From Brachypterus glaber (taxonomy: Eukaryota > Arthropoda > Insecta > Coleoptera > Kateretidae): a stretch of DNA of 64,000 nt. The position numbers and the translations under genes are program-made. The notes under the pieces were generated by a model that was not told the DNA's origin, ran no database searches, and worked only from the letters and a program-made list of their open reading frames with translations. Within the stretch, counting starts at the first letter, position 1. Each line of letters begins with the position of its first letter. Of the stretch, positions 11,001 to 26,000 are shown one piece after another. Where the stretch lies: assembly GCA_958510825.1 (NCBI GenBank), contig OY294049.1, positions 34,748,774-34,812,773 on the forward strand, in the 5' to 3' direction.

Positions 11001-14000
11001 AAATGAATCTAACCATAAAAAATATCTAAAGCCAATCCCAGGGGTGGGGACACTAATTTTAAGTTTTTTTTGTAGATTTTTTTGTAGATACCAATATACC
11101 AATATACCTAAGGGGTCGTCCATAAAATACGTCACGCAAATTGACCAAAATTCACACACTTCATACCCCGTTTCTCGCGTTATTAAAGGATGTAGAGATT
11201 TCATATTCACATGTGTAAAAAGGTTTAATTTTGTGTAAAAGAATGTAATAGTATATTATACGCGAGTACGCGAACCTAGTTTTTAGTGCTCTGAAATGGT
11301 TTGCACCTAAACATCCAAAAACACAAAATTATCTTAATTTTTTTTGTCAATTTGAGGTTATGTGTTTGACGTTTACTAATTTTCTGACAGTAGATATGTA
11401 AAACCAGCTGATTGTGACTTTCCAACCGTTGTCCTAGGAAACGGGTGGAAAATAGGCACTATAAGGCCAACTACTAACTTAATCGTAGGAAAAAGAATGT
11501 AATATTAACATTAACTATGTAATTTTTTACGTACCAGTCTGTGTCAACATATTTCCATTTAGGTTCGGACTATGTAATTTATTTTTACCGTGTAAGTATT
11601 ATGTTTCTGTAAATGAAAAATCGCGCCGAGTTCTTACGAATAAAAGATTCAGCGAATCGAAAATAATGTTCACAAAGGGCATGTATAAAGACAAAAATCT
11701 GCGATATGTTTCTACAGATTAAAGTTTTAACTTCTTTGTGCTAAAAGTCATATCAAAAGAGCTGGTTCACGTTTAAAATTCCTTGGTTTTAATTAGGTAT
11801 GCTTATCATTTCATTTAAAAATTAATTTAGGACCTGGGATTATTCAGACTCAAGTTGGCACTACGTGCTATAGCTAGTGAGAGTCGAGAATCGAAAACTC
11901 TCGTCTCGAATATCAAGGCTCTTGATTTTCGAGACAAGTTGGTCTTTTTCTTCTATTATCTCGCGAGAGTCTTGATTTTCATCACTCTCGATCTTCTGCA
12001 GGGTACGTTAACTTTAGTATCTCGTGTCGAAACATCCCCACAGTAGGCCAGACAAGTTTTTATTATTGAAAATAATTATTTATTTTAATTACTTGTGTAG
12101 AGAATTTACTTATTTTTTTTTTAAGTGGTAGATAATAATAAGCCGTCCATTTTATATTATTCACAGTAAAAAGTATATTGCATTTTCCCAAATACTTAAA
12201 AAAAAATTTAAAAAAAAACTTTTTTCAACAATTTTTCTTCAAAATCAGATCTTTTTATAAAACAAAAAAAAAATAAAAAAAAATTTCAAAAAAAAAACTT
12301 AAACGTTTTATTCTTTATTTTCTTTTTGCAAAAAACGAATAAGTTTAATTTTTTTTTAAATGATAGTTTTTTCTTTTTTTAAAAAAGTTTAACCCCCATA
12401 ACATTTTTGTTGTTGGCGGGGTTACTTTCAAAATTGGTTAAATTGATCCTTATAATAAAAGTTATTTTTCCTAAAAAAGTTTAGTTAATCGGAATTTTCT
12501 TTCAGCTTTTTTCGATTTTTTTTAAAGTTTAACCACCCATATCTTTTTTGTTTTTGGGGGGATTACTTCCAACAGGGACCTTCCACTCGTAGAAATTTAT
12601 TTTTCTTGAAATTTTCAAGTCGATCGGATTATCCGTTCTTGAGTTACCGTGTTCACAAATATCGTGAAATCGGACGGACATATTTGAAACCACCGTATAA
12701 TATTCTAGTGCTTTGTGAATAATATAATAATAATAATAATAATCATAATTAAACTAAGAGTCTCGAATCGAGACTCTTGACTTTCAATTTTTTTAACCCC
12801 TATCTTGTCTTGATTTTAATTTCCCCGAGGATAGTCTTGCCTTAGTAAAAAAGGTGATTTTTTTACGTTTCTTGACTTTTGTATCCAAAAAATATGATTT
12901 CTGTCAATCGGTCTGTCGGTCTATCTGGAAAATTTGTGACTACGATAACTTGAGAACGCTTTGAGCTAAAGACTTAAAATTTGGGTCATAGGTTGTTTAT
13001 TAAAAGTTCTAGGCTGGGATTGTTTTTGGTAAAAATCGGGGTGGGGGTAAGTGGGTAAAATGGGGTAAAAACTATTTTTTTCAAAAAACTTTTATTTTAT
13101 TTTAATTTTTTTTATTTTATTTTTTAATATTTTTCATTTTTGACTTAAATGAGCCTAGGTCTAGTATAGGGGAAAGTATTATTTTGTTGGTAGCAGTATT
13201 TTAACTTACACTCCTCTCTTGATTTTTCTAAAAATCAAGACAATACAAGACGAGAAGTCTTGATTTATTTTGAATAAATAATCCGAGCGATTTAAAATTT
13301 TTGATAGACCGATAAATTTTGTTATAATTTTTAGGCCGAAAACTGGCAAACCGAAAGCCGTAATTTTGATCGCTGAAGATTAATGCCGTACTTTCTATCA
13401 TACTTTTAGTAAAAGCCGTCTAAAAAAATATATTTTCTTGGGTTAAAACTCACAATTTGTTGTCAAGATTAAAAGAGGATTGATGTACCCCAGGTCTATC
13501 AATCTATAATAGTTAATTTATCAATGAAATATTATAGAGATTAGGCTTAGGATAAAACATTTGACGGATGGGCTATTAAATGGGGCTGTAAAAGACTAAA
13601 TCCCGCACCGCAAGGAACTCCGTCGGGACGCTTAAGAATACTCTGGGGTTTTTAAGGATTTATCTGGACTAAAACACTTCGAGGGTGATGGAGAATTTTT
13701 ATAATAGATTTTTTTTATATACTTACTTGATATATTTTACACCTTATTTAGATAGATATATTTTCTTTGTGATTTTCTATTTATATTTCATAAAAAAAAG
13801 AATGAGAATATTAAAATTTTGAATTTAAGATTTTCAATACGTTCTTATAAAAAAAATCAGATTTAAACGGATTAAAAACAAAATATTTGTAACCCGTTTT
13901 AATTAGTTTGAATTAGTTTGAATTATTTCTATTTGCAGCAAATAATCAATATTAATCTGCTTCAATTCGTTTTAGTTAGTTAACCTGTTTTAATTTGCAT

Positions 14001-17000
14001 TTGCTATTTAAATTTAATTCGTTTTAATTTGCATATGCGGGATATCATGTTTTAATTCGTTTCTATTTGCAAATGCGTAACATATTTTAATTCTTCTCTA
14101 TTTGTACATGCGGAATATCATTTTTAATCAGCGGCTATATGCAAATGCGTAACCTGTTTTAATTCGTTTCCATTCGCATATGCAGAATATCATTTTCAAT
14201 TAGCAAATGAGTATCCGATATAATTCATTTCTATTTGCATATTGTATAGGGAGCGTTCAAGTATTACGTAACGCTCCTGGGGGGGGGGGGGGTAGGGCTC
14301 ATTTTGGAGTGTTACGTCCATGTTAATGGTATAGAAAAATAGTGTTGCAGGGGGGGTGGGGCTAAAATGATAAAAATTTGCGTTACGTAATACTTGAACG
14401 TTCCCTTATAATCTATTTGCAAATGCGTATCTGATTTAATTCGTTTGAACCTGTTTGAATCCGTTTTTGCGAATTGAAAAGTCTTTTTTAATTAGCATTT
14501 GCGAATTTATTCGGATTCAAACAGATTAAAAATAAAATATTGTTAATCCGTTTTAATTCCCAAATGCGATTCAAACAAATTTAAACAGTTAGATTTTATT
14601 TATAATCTGTTTGAATCCGAACTTTTTTATAGGGTAATCAAAAAAATATTTTACTCGCGATCTACAATAATTGTTCAATAACACAGCCACACAAAAAAAG
14701 GACCGGATTTTTCTATGTAATTTGAGGCGCTTTGACCTTTTTTGTTGTGTGGCTACATGTGTAGCCACAGAAAAAAAAGGTTAAGAATATTTTCGGAGAT
14801 CCCGTATTAGATTAGTTTTGGAGATGAACTCAAAACACGTTATTTTCAAACTTGAAAATAAGGTTTTTAGAAGTTATCCCCAAAACTATTGAGATGAGGT
14901 GATGTTTTGACCTCAAATTCGAATTCAGAAACTCAACATAGGAATAATATGGTCTCCAAAAAATTGAGCCTTTGCTAAGGCTCTTAGTGTAGTCTACACT
15001 ATACTGTATACACTAAAAATATTGTTGAAAAGCGTAATTTTCCTTGGAATGTGTTTAATTTCCTCTCGAAACGGGGAAGTTTGATTACGTTAATTTGGCA
15101 TTGAAAGTGCAACATAAAAAGCGATAGACTCCCTCGCAAACTTTTAAAATAAAAAGTCCTATCGTGCATTCTGCAAGGGATTGTTGCCGAAATTGCAATA
15201 CAACAATGCTGCTTAAAGTGGGCGAAAGGCCGTACACGTACGTTATTTGAGAAGACAAAGGAAAAGTTTCTATATAAAATAAACTTAGGGGCTTAGCCCC
15301 TACCAATAAAAATTATCCCCCACCCCAAATAACTGGGACAATAATTATTGTAGGACTTGTTGATTATTATTTTTATTATTGATTTTTATTATTGATTATA
15401 ATCATTTTCTCTTGTAAAAAAACATATTTATATTTTAAGTAAACTTTAACGTGTTAACACATTTCGCAACTGCTATTGCTAAAAGTCAACTAAAAATACC
15501 ACTTAAGACTACTTGCTTATGATTCAGACTAAAGATAGCAACCCTAAATAATTTCCGAGGAAAATATGATACTTCGGTATATCATGGACTTTCATTAGAT
15601 TTCATGTGGTATATCTGAAAATCTGTTCATCCAATGGTTTTCATGAAGTTTCAAGGGACTTTATAAGATTTCATAAGTTTTCATGAGATTTTTTCCATAT
15701 ATATAAAAACAGATATTTGTAAGTTTTGCTATGTGTATATTTCCCATCTTTGATATGTCCAAGTATCATTTTTATTACCAAGTAATCCCAAAGTTTTTAG
15801 ACTGCTACGTGACTTTTTAGATTTTTATAGGGAAGAGCGTAAACAATCTAAAAGGTCCCGTAACAATCTAAAAACTTTGGGAATACTTGGTAATGAAAAT
15901 TATACTTGGGCATATCATGACTGACTCGTCAGTCCGAAGCGCTGGGACTGACTCTATTACGGCCTTCGTTCAACTTTATGCAGAAACAATCCAGCCCTAC
16001 TCGGTAACAGATTGTTCGTCTCCCCGTTCGCAGGGAGCAGATGTTACCCAGTTTTCGGACCACCCCACAAACACAAACCGGGAATGTCGGGAATAGAAAT
16101 TATTCACCGATCGGAGGAGACGTGTAATTGAAATACCTCTTGTCAGTCGCTTCTGTTCCATTCAGACTTGTTATTGGAACTCTGATTTATGAATTTCAAA
16201 AGACATACAAACATACATACATACATACCTACATGCCTTTAAGAAAAATATTTTACTACACGGAGAAGAAATCTAGGAAAATATACCATTTTGCAACACT
16301 GAGTTTTCTGGACTTTTATCAGGGTTGCTCCCATGATTTTTATGCTAGGGGCATAACAATTTGTGCATAATTGCATATGTTTTTATTATAGAATAAATTC
16401 TATAGCTATTTTAAAAAAGAAAATTTATGTTAATATTTTTATTTTTTTTTTGTGGTAAATTTTATAAAAATCAGCACATGCGCATGCTCAGGCAAAAAGT
16501 CCATTTTTTAATATATAGTTACACTGGAATTTCGGTTTTTGAGTCCAAAACTGTTAACCACTATTTAAACTGTTAAGAAGTGTCCAATAAATATATTTTT
16601 TATTTGAGTAGGGGGTAGAGTTGCCAACTGTCCTCTATTTCAAAGGACAGTCCTTTATTTTTTACTCCTGTCCTTTGTCCTTTATAAAACCCTTAAAGGA
16701 CGCTAAATGTCCTTTAAATTTATGATTAATCTTAAAAAATGTGAGACATTTATTTATAATAATTTATTCTAGGTCCATTTGTGTTTAAAGATCAAACGTA
16801 AAAAAAATACTTAATAATAATAATAATAAAGCTTTTATGTATTAATTTGGATCAAATTGTAAAGTTGTATTTTCGTTCGTTATCAGTCTCGCATACAAAG
16901 CTGTGGAAGGAGTTTGTTATTTTTTTTGCCTGTTGTTACGATACTTTGAAATGTGGGAGACTTTAAACATGTCTTTGACTTTCCCATATACTTTGCAGCC

Positions 17001-20000
17001 GCTGTAGGTGTCATTTTCGAGGATCGCCTATGTGCAGCTCTTTATGCAGCGTTTTGATAAACTGCGCATATATGTTATTTTAAATAAAAAACATTTTTTT
17101 ACAAAAAATAAACACCAAACAGACGCCAAACCAACGTTAACGTAAACCAAGGCCCCCTCATTAAAAAAAGGCCAAACCAAGAAAAAACCAAAACAAACTC
17201 CTGCACAGAGAGCTGCATTTAGGCGCTTGTCATTTTCGGACCTTTCGGGTGCAAACAGAGGAAGACAACCGTGATGCGTAAGCAGCACTCATGTTTTAAA
17301 ACGTGCTGAGTCACTAAAAATAAGGTTCAGAAAAAGTCTCTATGTACAAAGCATTGTCGGCCAGGAAGTAAAGTAAATCCCCGAAAAAAAAAGTAGGGCT
17401 CTCTCTCTTACCGACTAAACGTTATAGGCGACACGGTCTTACTTGACCGACTGTATATTCACAATGTGAGTTTCACAATGCTGTAGATAAATTACTCTTG
17501 ACATAAGAAATGTAAAAAATTCCGCAGGAGGAAGTTTGCATTGTGGTACGTAAATAGTTGAAATATAAACGCGATGAATGGGGCTCGAGGGACTTTTAAT
17601 TAAACCTAAACTTTCCCTCGGCGCACTTTTCAAAAAGAGGGCAACCCTCTTTAATATATCGACGACTCCGTCAACGCGTCGCGGCGCTTGCCCCGGTCTC
17701 GTGATTGATGGTTTTCGAACATTATTTTAATTTTAAGTTATTAATTATTAAGCCGTAAATGGACGAGCAATTTCAGAGTCGTACTTAAGCGCGTCGCTCT
17801 ATCCCGATCGGACCAACCAGCTGTGTTGGTTTGGATGGATGCACACCGTGTAAAATATGTAATTACACATTATTCTGCATGTAAATGTGATTTAATGCAG
17901 ATACATGTAAAATTAACCAGATTTTACGTGTAATTTTAAATTTTTACGCTACATTACATGTAAAATTTTAAAATTACATTTAAAATCTAGTAAATTTTAT
18001 GTGAATCTATCTTCATTGAATCACATTTACATACAAAATTGTGGATATCTTTTTACAGGGCAGGTTGGACGCAAGGTAGCATCGCGTTGTACCGGACGAA
18101 AATATTGCTAAAAAAAAGATTTTTTTTATTTGCCGGAGAACTTTTAGTTTCGTCTGGCTAAAATTTTTTATAAATACTAAAAATATGGCTCTAATTTTTA
18201 TAAGCAACACTAACACACGTGTGAGGTTTGTAAAAATACTATAATATATACTATAATATAATAGATTGAATCCAGTAACAGAGATTGTAGTATTGCATAT
18301 AAAAATTATAGTCGTGTCTTTAGTATACAAAAATTTTATCAAAATATATCGAAAAAATGCGAAAAAATCTAATTTTTTGAATTTAGAAGCTTATAAAAAA
18401 CAAACGAATAAAGTAATTTTAAATCAGTTTTTTTTTGGCTTAGAGACCCATTAATAGAAAACCAATCCACGGCAAAAAAAGTTAATTGGAACTTAATTAT
18501 TTTTACTATAACTAGAGGCAAAAAAAAACACTAGAGGCAAAAAAAACACTATATCTCAAAAAAGCTGATAGGAAAAAACGAAAAAAGGTTCCGAAATTAG
18601 CGCATCAAATATAGCTAGACGCAACTAAAAGGACCCCGGAAAATAAAAAAAAATCTTTTTTTGTAGAGCAGTGTATTTTTTGAGAAGGCATTTTTATCTT
18701 GTAAACTTTTTTCAGATATTCTTCCATACAAGGTTGAAAGCACCGGCCAAACCCGTGAATTCCTGCAAAAAATAACCGATATCCTTTTGGATTTCGTCAA
18801 CGAAACCAACGACCGAAATGAGAAGATTCTCGAATTTCACCATCCAGAGGAAATGCAAAAGCTTTTGGACCTCAAAGTGCCCGACCAGGGAGTCTCACTG
18901 CAGCAGTTGATTCATGATTGCGCCACTACTCTCAAGTATCAAGTTAAAACAGGTAAGTTATTTAGGGAACGTTCAATTATTACGTAACGCAAATTTTGAT
19001 CATTTTAGAACCCCACCCCCACACCCCTGTAACGCTATTTTCCTATTTACCATTAACATGGGCGTAATACTCCAAAATGAGCCCCCCTAGGAGCGTTACG
19101 TAATACTTGAACGTTCCCTTACTTGTAATTAGTCCAGTCAAATAATAAATGTAAATTGCAATAAATGTACACAGACTGATATTTTAAAGGGTAGTAGTGG
19201 ATGGTAACAGAACACTACTGGTAGTTTTCACCTGGTGATTTGCGTAAGGGGTGTCCGCTATCTTGAATTTTAGGGGTGAGTTGCTTAATATGCATCTTAC
19301 GATAAAAAAAGCATATAACCAATTTTGTTAAGGAGGAAATTTCCAGCAATTTTTGTTTCGGTCATTTTTTTAACATATTAATAATCGAGTAAATTTTAAA
19401 ATAGTCATGTTGGAGGTGAAATTGTTTGTTTCCATTTTTCAGCCAAATTATTCATCGGACGATAAAAATGGTTATAAGCAAACTGGTAGCTCTTGAAATT
19501 ATCTATAAGTTTCATATATTATACTTTGGTACGGTTACAGAGACAACTTTTAGAGCAAATAGAAAAAATAGTATAAAGCACTAGTTTCATAACAAGTTTT
19601 TAGCGCACTAAAAACTAAAACTAGAAACGGTTGTTATGAAACTAGTACTTTAGTATACTATTGTGCCTTCATTCTGTATGGAAAAAATAATAATAAATAT
19701 TATAATAAGGTATTCCTTGAATTCATGTTGAATGGTCCTTTCTTCCTGTGATGGTAAAGACATATGTTACTGTAACAATGACAGGATAAATACTATTAGA
19801 TGTAATTCAATAACTGTTAGATAACGAAAGTGTGCCGAAGGGTGCCTTGATAAGTAGCTATTGAGTCGGTCTGCGTCCATCCCACATTCATTTCCTCCCA
19901 AAATATCAATTGCGGGAAAGGAAATTGCTTTTTCTCACTACCAATGTATACATTTTACTAACTGGCAACTGTGAGCTGAGGCAAAGGGAAGAGAAGAGGT

Positions 20001-23000
20001 TAAATTTTGCGTGCAAACTATAGGCGACCTTGAATTTTTCACATTCCAGCCAGGTGCCAATTGATAAAATTTAGATATTAGGTAAGTTGAAATTACTTAA
20101 TCAAAAAGTCTACAGTAATGGAAAGTACAATATCGAGCACACTTAGTGATAGATAAAATTTATAAAAAATATGAAACGGGTACCTTTTCTAGACGGGTGG
20201 AAAAATGAGGAAGTTTATAAAATAAGATAATAAATTGACTTCACTTTTTTTGTATTTTTGGACCATATCCTTTTGTTTTTTCTTTGTAGCTTTATTATAA
20301 ATTTATTAAAAGAAAAATTAATTGAAATTTATTTTACCTATGATGGAAATTTTATTATTGTCAAAATTTGACATGTAATTAAAAATTTAAAAACATCAAA
20401 ATTTATTAAAATGCCTATATCTCGGAAACTAATAGTCATACGATAAAAATGATCACATATGTTTCTGTAGGGAATTAAACATTATTTTTATTTATGCAAA
20501 AAAATTTGTCCTACTATAATATATAAAGTGAGATATCGCTAAAAATTATAGTTTTTGTCCATTTGGCCCCCCTTGCCCTATGCTAATGTTAACCATATTT
20601 GATGTGACCTAAACAGAAAAGGTCCTGAAGCGTTTGGTGAAAGAATTTTTCAAATCGGACCTTCCGTTCAAAAGTTATAAGGTTTACACACAGACCGACA
20701 CTATAATTTTTTTAACACCCAATTTTTTCACATTTTTAAGCCAAAAATTAAAAACATCCTTTTTTTTTATTTCTCTGATTTTAATAATTTCCAACCGTAA
20801 CAAAACCGTAACTAAAGACAGAAAAAACGATCTACCGCGCAAGGACACTAAGTGTCCAACACTTACTGCTGGGGGACACCTAGACACAAGACTACTATTT
20901 TTAGTTTTATAGAGTGATTCCATAAGTAGGTAAGTTTTTTTTTATCTTCGGTCGTGTTTATGGACATAAGCTCCGCTTTGGCCTAAAAATACGACCTCAC
21001 AGAAAAATTCACTTACCTCTACTAGGAGCGCAAATAACTTTTTCCGAAGGAAAACTGTTTTGTACTATTTTATCTTGTTCCAATTCCAATAATGGCATTT
21101 TCCATAGGATAGTTTGACAGCTCAATCTAATATAATTTTCCGGCTACGCAAAATCAATCGTCTCACTCTGTAGTGATGTTTGCGCAGACGCCAACTTAAA
21201 AAAAAATTATCTTTAAAATTTATAAAAAAATTGACTTTACATGTTCAACAGTTTCACGTTAAAATTTAACATCACACAATAAAAAAACATAAATATTCAC
21301 GATTCACTTAAAACTTTACTATTAAAGTAATATTTTTACGAAACAACATAAAAAAGTCCTGTGCATATCTACGATAGCAGGCTGATGCAGGAGTAAATCC
21401 ACCAAAGCTGCCACATCCGTTTCTTTCAAAGAACACGCTGCGACTATGATTTTTTCTTGTTTGTTTAGAAAATTTTAAAAGATCTTTACAATTAATTGGA
21501 AATGTACAATTTTTGCCGTGCTTATAGCACCGTGAGGGTGTCAGAATCCCATTGAAGTAATGTTGTCAAAACGAAAGCCGCTTCAAGATTGACAGTTCAT
21601 AACACTTTTCAGTTAAGTATTTGTATGTTGTAAGTACATAGTGCAGTAATTAAGAGCACTCAAAGCTCCCCCACGTTGGGGCGCCAGTTGCTGTCCCACG
21701 TCGGATTAAAAGCTACACTTTTCCCCGTACCGGGAAACTTTCATATAAAGCACAGGAATGCGCCCTTGTTTATGAGCCGTTGCTCAATTACCCGCCCGGC
21801 TGGAAGTAATCCGGCCAAAATTGTTTTCCTAATTTTCATATAGTTTTTTGACGGGTAGACACAAAAATAATATCAGTTCATACAACAAAAATTATTTTAT
21901 CCAATACATACAGATAATAAGACAATTACCAGCTTTATTTTAAATAGATAAACTCAATAATAATCCCCGCGTGGCGTTTACTTTATTGAGTGGATAATTA
22001 TTTATTTTACCCACTCAACTGTCACTTGTCAAATTATTTTCTTGTAAATGTCATTAAAATTTTTAATAAAAATATGAATTCCTAAGCTATTTATTGGATA
22101 AAACCTTGTATGGCACTCATGGGTAAACCGATATTGCCCTCTCGAAAATTAACCTGCTTGGCTGACGCACTAAATAAACTTATATTTGGTCTAATTTTGT
22201 TCCTTATATTCAATACGTTAAAATTTTATTTCATATAGATTTATATTTATTTGACGTTAATTTGGTTTATTTCAATTTAAATACGAAACGATAGAAGTTC
22301 TTAAAAAATTACTATTTACTTAAACTACACAAATTAAAGCACGAGTCTGTTATTTCTACGAAATCATTTCGCTAAATTATAGTTGAATTATGTCAAACTA
22401 ACACGGCAGTATGTCACAATAGTCATTTTACAGTATGATACAAAAAAAATATTACTTAAATAAATCTTTCGTGTTTTAGTATTAAAATTATACTACCCCA
22501 GACAGCACATAATAACTATTAGATATCCAGGGGATATACTTTCTGGATATAGAGTATATCCAGTGGATAGCTTGGATTGCCAATGGCAAGACATCTAATT
22601 AGATGTCTTATGGACATCCAAATGTTCGCCTATATCCCTAAAGTATATCCACTGGCTATCCATTAGAGATCCCTCATGGATATCCAGGATATCCATGATG
22701 GATATCTAGTGGATATACGTTGGGGAGGTTAAAAAAATAAATATCCACTGGATATCCTGCCAGGATCTGGATATAGGCGGACATTTGGATGTCCATGGGA
22801 TATCTAATGGCAATCCAGGCAATCAACTGGAGATACCGTATGTCCAGAAAGTATATACCCTGGATATCTAATAGTTATCATGTGCTGTCTGGGACCTGGT
22901 AGGTACCTACCATAAGAAAATTATAGGAAAATATCTTTTGCCGGGTATAACAAGACAATGATACGCCTCATTTTGTATTTATTTTAAAAGTAACAGATTT

Positions 23001-26000
23001 CAAATAAAAAAAAAACTTTGAAATATAAAATGTCCCTTTTTTGGTTTCCTGTATACTCAGAATAAAGCGTAGAATTGACAACATTATCTGGGTGCAAAGT
23101 GTAACCAACTAACCAGTAGTTTTAATGTACTGGCATCTGTTTTGATATAAATGGTAGATTTGCGAACCGATTTGCAATTGCTTATAAAGTTTTAGCCACA
23201 GACCTCATATAAAATATGTAAAATCTGTGGTTTTAGCCTGATGTTTATTCTTTTCTTGTTATTGTTGTGTATTTTTAGTTTATACCAATTAATTCATTGG
23301 TTTATACCTTTAGGGTACTTTATCTTTCTAAGGCTGGTAACAATTCGCACCCAGTGAATATTGTCAACTGAAATATGTAAAAATATATGGGATGTCATTT
23401 CCGGTTAAACCGGAAGTGACTTAAATGTATTTTTATGTTAAAAATTGACTTTTTATGGCAATAAAATATGTAACTTTTAAAATAAAGAAAACAGGGGGAT
23501 TTTGTCAGACACGGTATAAAGGATAACATTTCCTTGGCTTAAATTATATTCATTTGAATGATATACCCATTTATTTAAGATATTTTTGGTTTCAGCACAT
23601 ACAATAGTATATTCTATAACTAGTATGGAATGGACAATAAAGTTTGTCATACGAGCCGAGAGGCGAGTATGACGGTCCCGCGAGCGCGGAATAACTAATA
23701 AGTGTTGTAGACTTACTTACTTTTTCTTCGACTGCAAATATGAAACACTCTATGGCTTTAAACTGCGGACAAGGTTAAAAAAGATGTTTTTTGTGACTCA
23801 GCATTGTAAATGCAACAAAACACATATTTTTAAATAAAGTAACTAATGTTATTTAATAATTTTATTAAATCGGTACTTAAAAAGATTTTTATTTAATTTT
23901 AGCACATATTTACAAATTACAATGCAAAAATTGAAGGTTATGTCAGATTGTTGTGACACATATCAGGTTTAAATATTTAACATTAGATGGAGCAGTTTTA
24001 ATTTTTTGAACTAAATTGATAAAAAACTGGTCAAATATTAAGAAAAACTAATATAATAACTTTATGTAATTTTAACGCAAAACTTTAAATTGCATTAAAT
24101 TATTCAATATTTCATGGTAAAAGATATATATATTTGCTAATTTTGCTACAGTTTTCTTTACTTTTATAAATAAGAGATGGCACTACATGTGCTCATTCTA
24201 ACACTTGATACGGAATATTCATACCGTATCTAGAGCTAGAATGGATTCATTTTGTGTTTGAAAAGTGTGTGCATTTGCTTACTTTCTAAAGCAGTCGTAG
24301 AAAAAAGTTATACCCTTTGACTATTAAAAAATAACCCTGTTTACCTATATATAACTATACATATATACAATATATTATAGGTCCTATATGTTTACAATAA
24401 CTCAATAAGTCAGTGCGGTATAGAATAAATTAAAACAGCACGCGTATCAGTACTCATTGCCCCTCTATTATTCTATATAATCAGGCCTCAAAACTACCAT
24501 GATTGCATTCATTTAGGCCATTCATGCCTACCCCTTGGGAACGTAGGGTGTTACTTTTCATTTAACATTTCCTACAAATACCACACAGTGTGAACATTTA
24601 CGAGATGTTTGTTGTTACTGATTTGATTATTGGTAGAACGTGATCGGAATTATTTTGGGAAAAAATAGATCTTATATTTGTGAAGTTTTACGCTGATCCT
24701 AAACACAAATTAGGTTTAAGTGACTTGCCAATGCAAACCAATTTTAAATCCTGTTAGTAGGAGGTCTACACATAATGGAAAATTATTTGTCAAACTAAAT
24801 TATTGTTCATGATGACAAAAATTTAAACACTGTTCTACATTGTTTTTAGAAAATACTTTATCAAAAACCTCATCAACATTTGTTTTATTAAATGAAAATT
24901 GATAGACTATTTCTGTTAAGAGTTTTAAATCATCTGGCTAAAATTCGTATATAATAAGCTAAAACAGTATTAAATAAATAAATAAAGAATTATTAAGTCA
25001 TATTAATAAATTCCGTCCTTTATTTTCCGAAAATTAGCACTATTTTACTGTTAATTGTTTTATAATGTGTAGACCTTCTACTAACATGATTAACTCTTGG
25101 TTTGCGTTGGCAAGTCACTCAAACTTAATTTGTGTTCAGAATAAGCGTGATTTATATTTGTTGACAGAATCTGTCGACAAACGAATCTGATCTGGGTTGT
25201 ACTTTTCGAATTTTTTTACAATAAAAAAAGGTGAATATCTCGAGAACGAACAAAAATATAAACATTCTGAAACAGAGGTTGTTGTTTAATCGAGGGTAAA
25301 AGTATATCTAAAAAAATAAAAAATTGAAAAACAATCAACATAATAGTTATTTATATACCAAGGGACTAACTCGCTACGCTCGCTCAGGAAACACTAATGC
25401 AGCGGGACTAAAACAGCCATGTTTAGTCCTGAGGTATATACACTATTTTTTGCAGGACCAAACATAATTTAGGTAGGTAGATAAAATTAAAATTAAAAAC
25501 CATGAGTCTAAAATCGGTTGTTTTATTTTCGTAATTTAATCAAGATGCCTGTAAATTGCGAAAAGTCAGTTTCATGGCTATCTCGATTTCATTTGTTTTT
25601 TAATATGGTTTACACAAACGTCAAAAAAATGGACGAAGATGATAAATTTTAAGTTATGTATAAATTGTTATAACAATGTTTTTTTAAAGGTTTTCTTTGT
25701 TAAAATCAAATAAATTGGTTTGAATCGCTAATTAATTACAAAACACCACCAAACCTAATTTTTGAACTAGAAAAGCACATAGTAAGTATAATATTTTAAT
25801 ATTATCAAGGTTGCCGTGATTTTTATTCCCTAGGGAGAAAAACGGCAAGTTTAGTCCCGAAAATGAAAGCGTAAAATTAGGTTTTAGTTGGTCGTGCAAA
25901 AAATTAAATATTTTAAACTTTTGAATTTTCATTTTACTTATCTTTTCGTTAAACTGAGCTCTCGGGAAAAGTATTGTTTTGTTGGAAGTATTATTTTTCT

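Larger units (their letters stand above)
8025..18715 (+). other. Gad1 intron 1 (10.7 kb)
   Basis: Holds the foldback at 9086, a one-ended repeat at 11112, long A/T tracts with two diverged GTTTAACCNCCCATA repeats (12180-12600), CTCGAGAATCGAAAACTCTC-type repeats (11880-12000, 12755-13270), the array at 13880-14560, and hairpins. A (TATT)n run follows the donor at 8031-8070. The open frames at 16.1, 17.0 and 18.0-18.4 kb show no domain. No nested gene is supported. Confidence 0.7.

Noticed and set aside
15915..15960. CTGACGAG on the minus strand, a hammerhead ribozyme core start
   Set aside because: No GAAA element or stem II partner follows at usable distance.
17028..17288. 86-codon minus-strand frame
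   Set aside because: No recognisable domain or splice context; treated as chance.
18013..18454. Open frames of 109 (minus) and 62 (plus) codons
   Set aside because: Composition is that of AT-rich DNA (Ile, Phe, Lys, Asn) with no motif.
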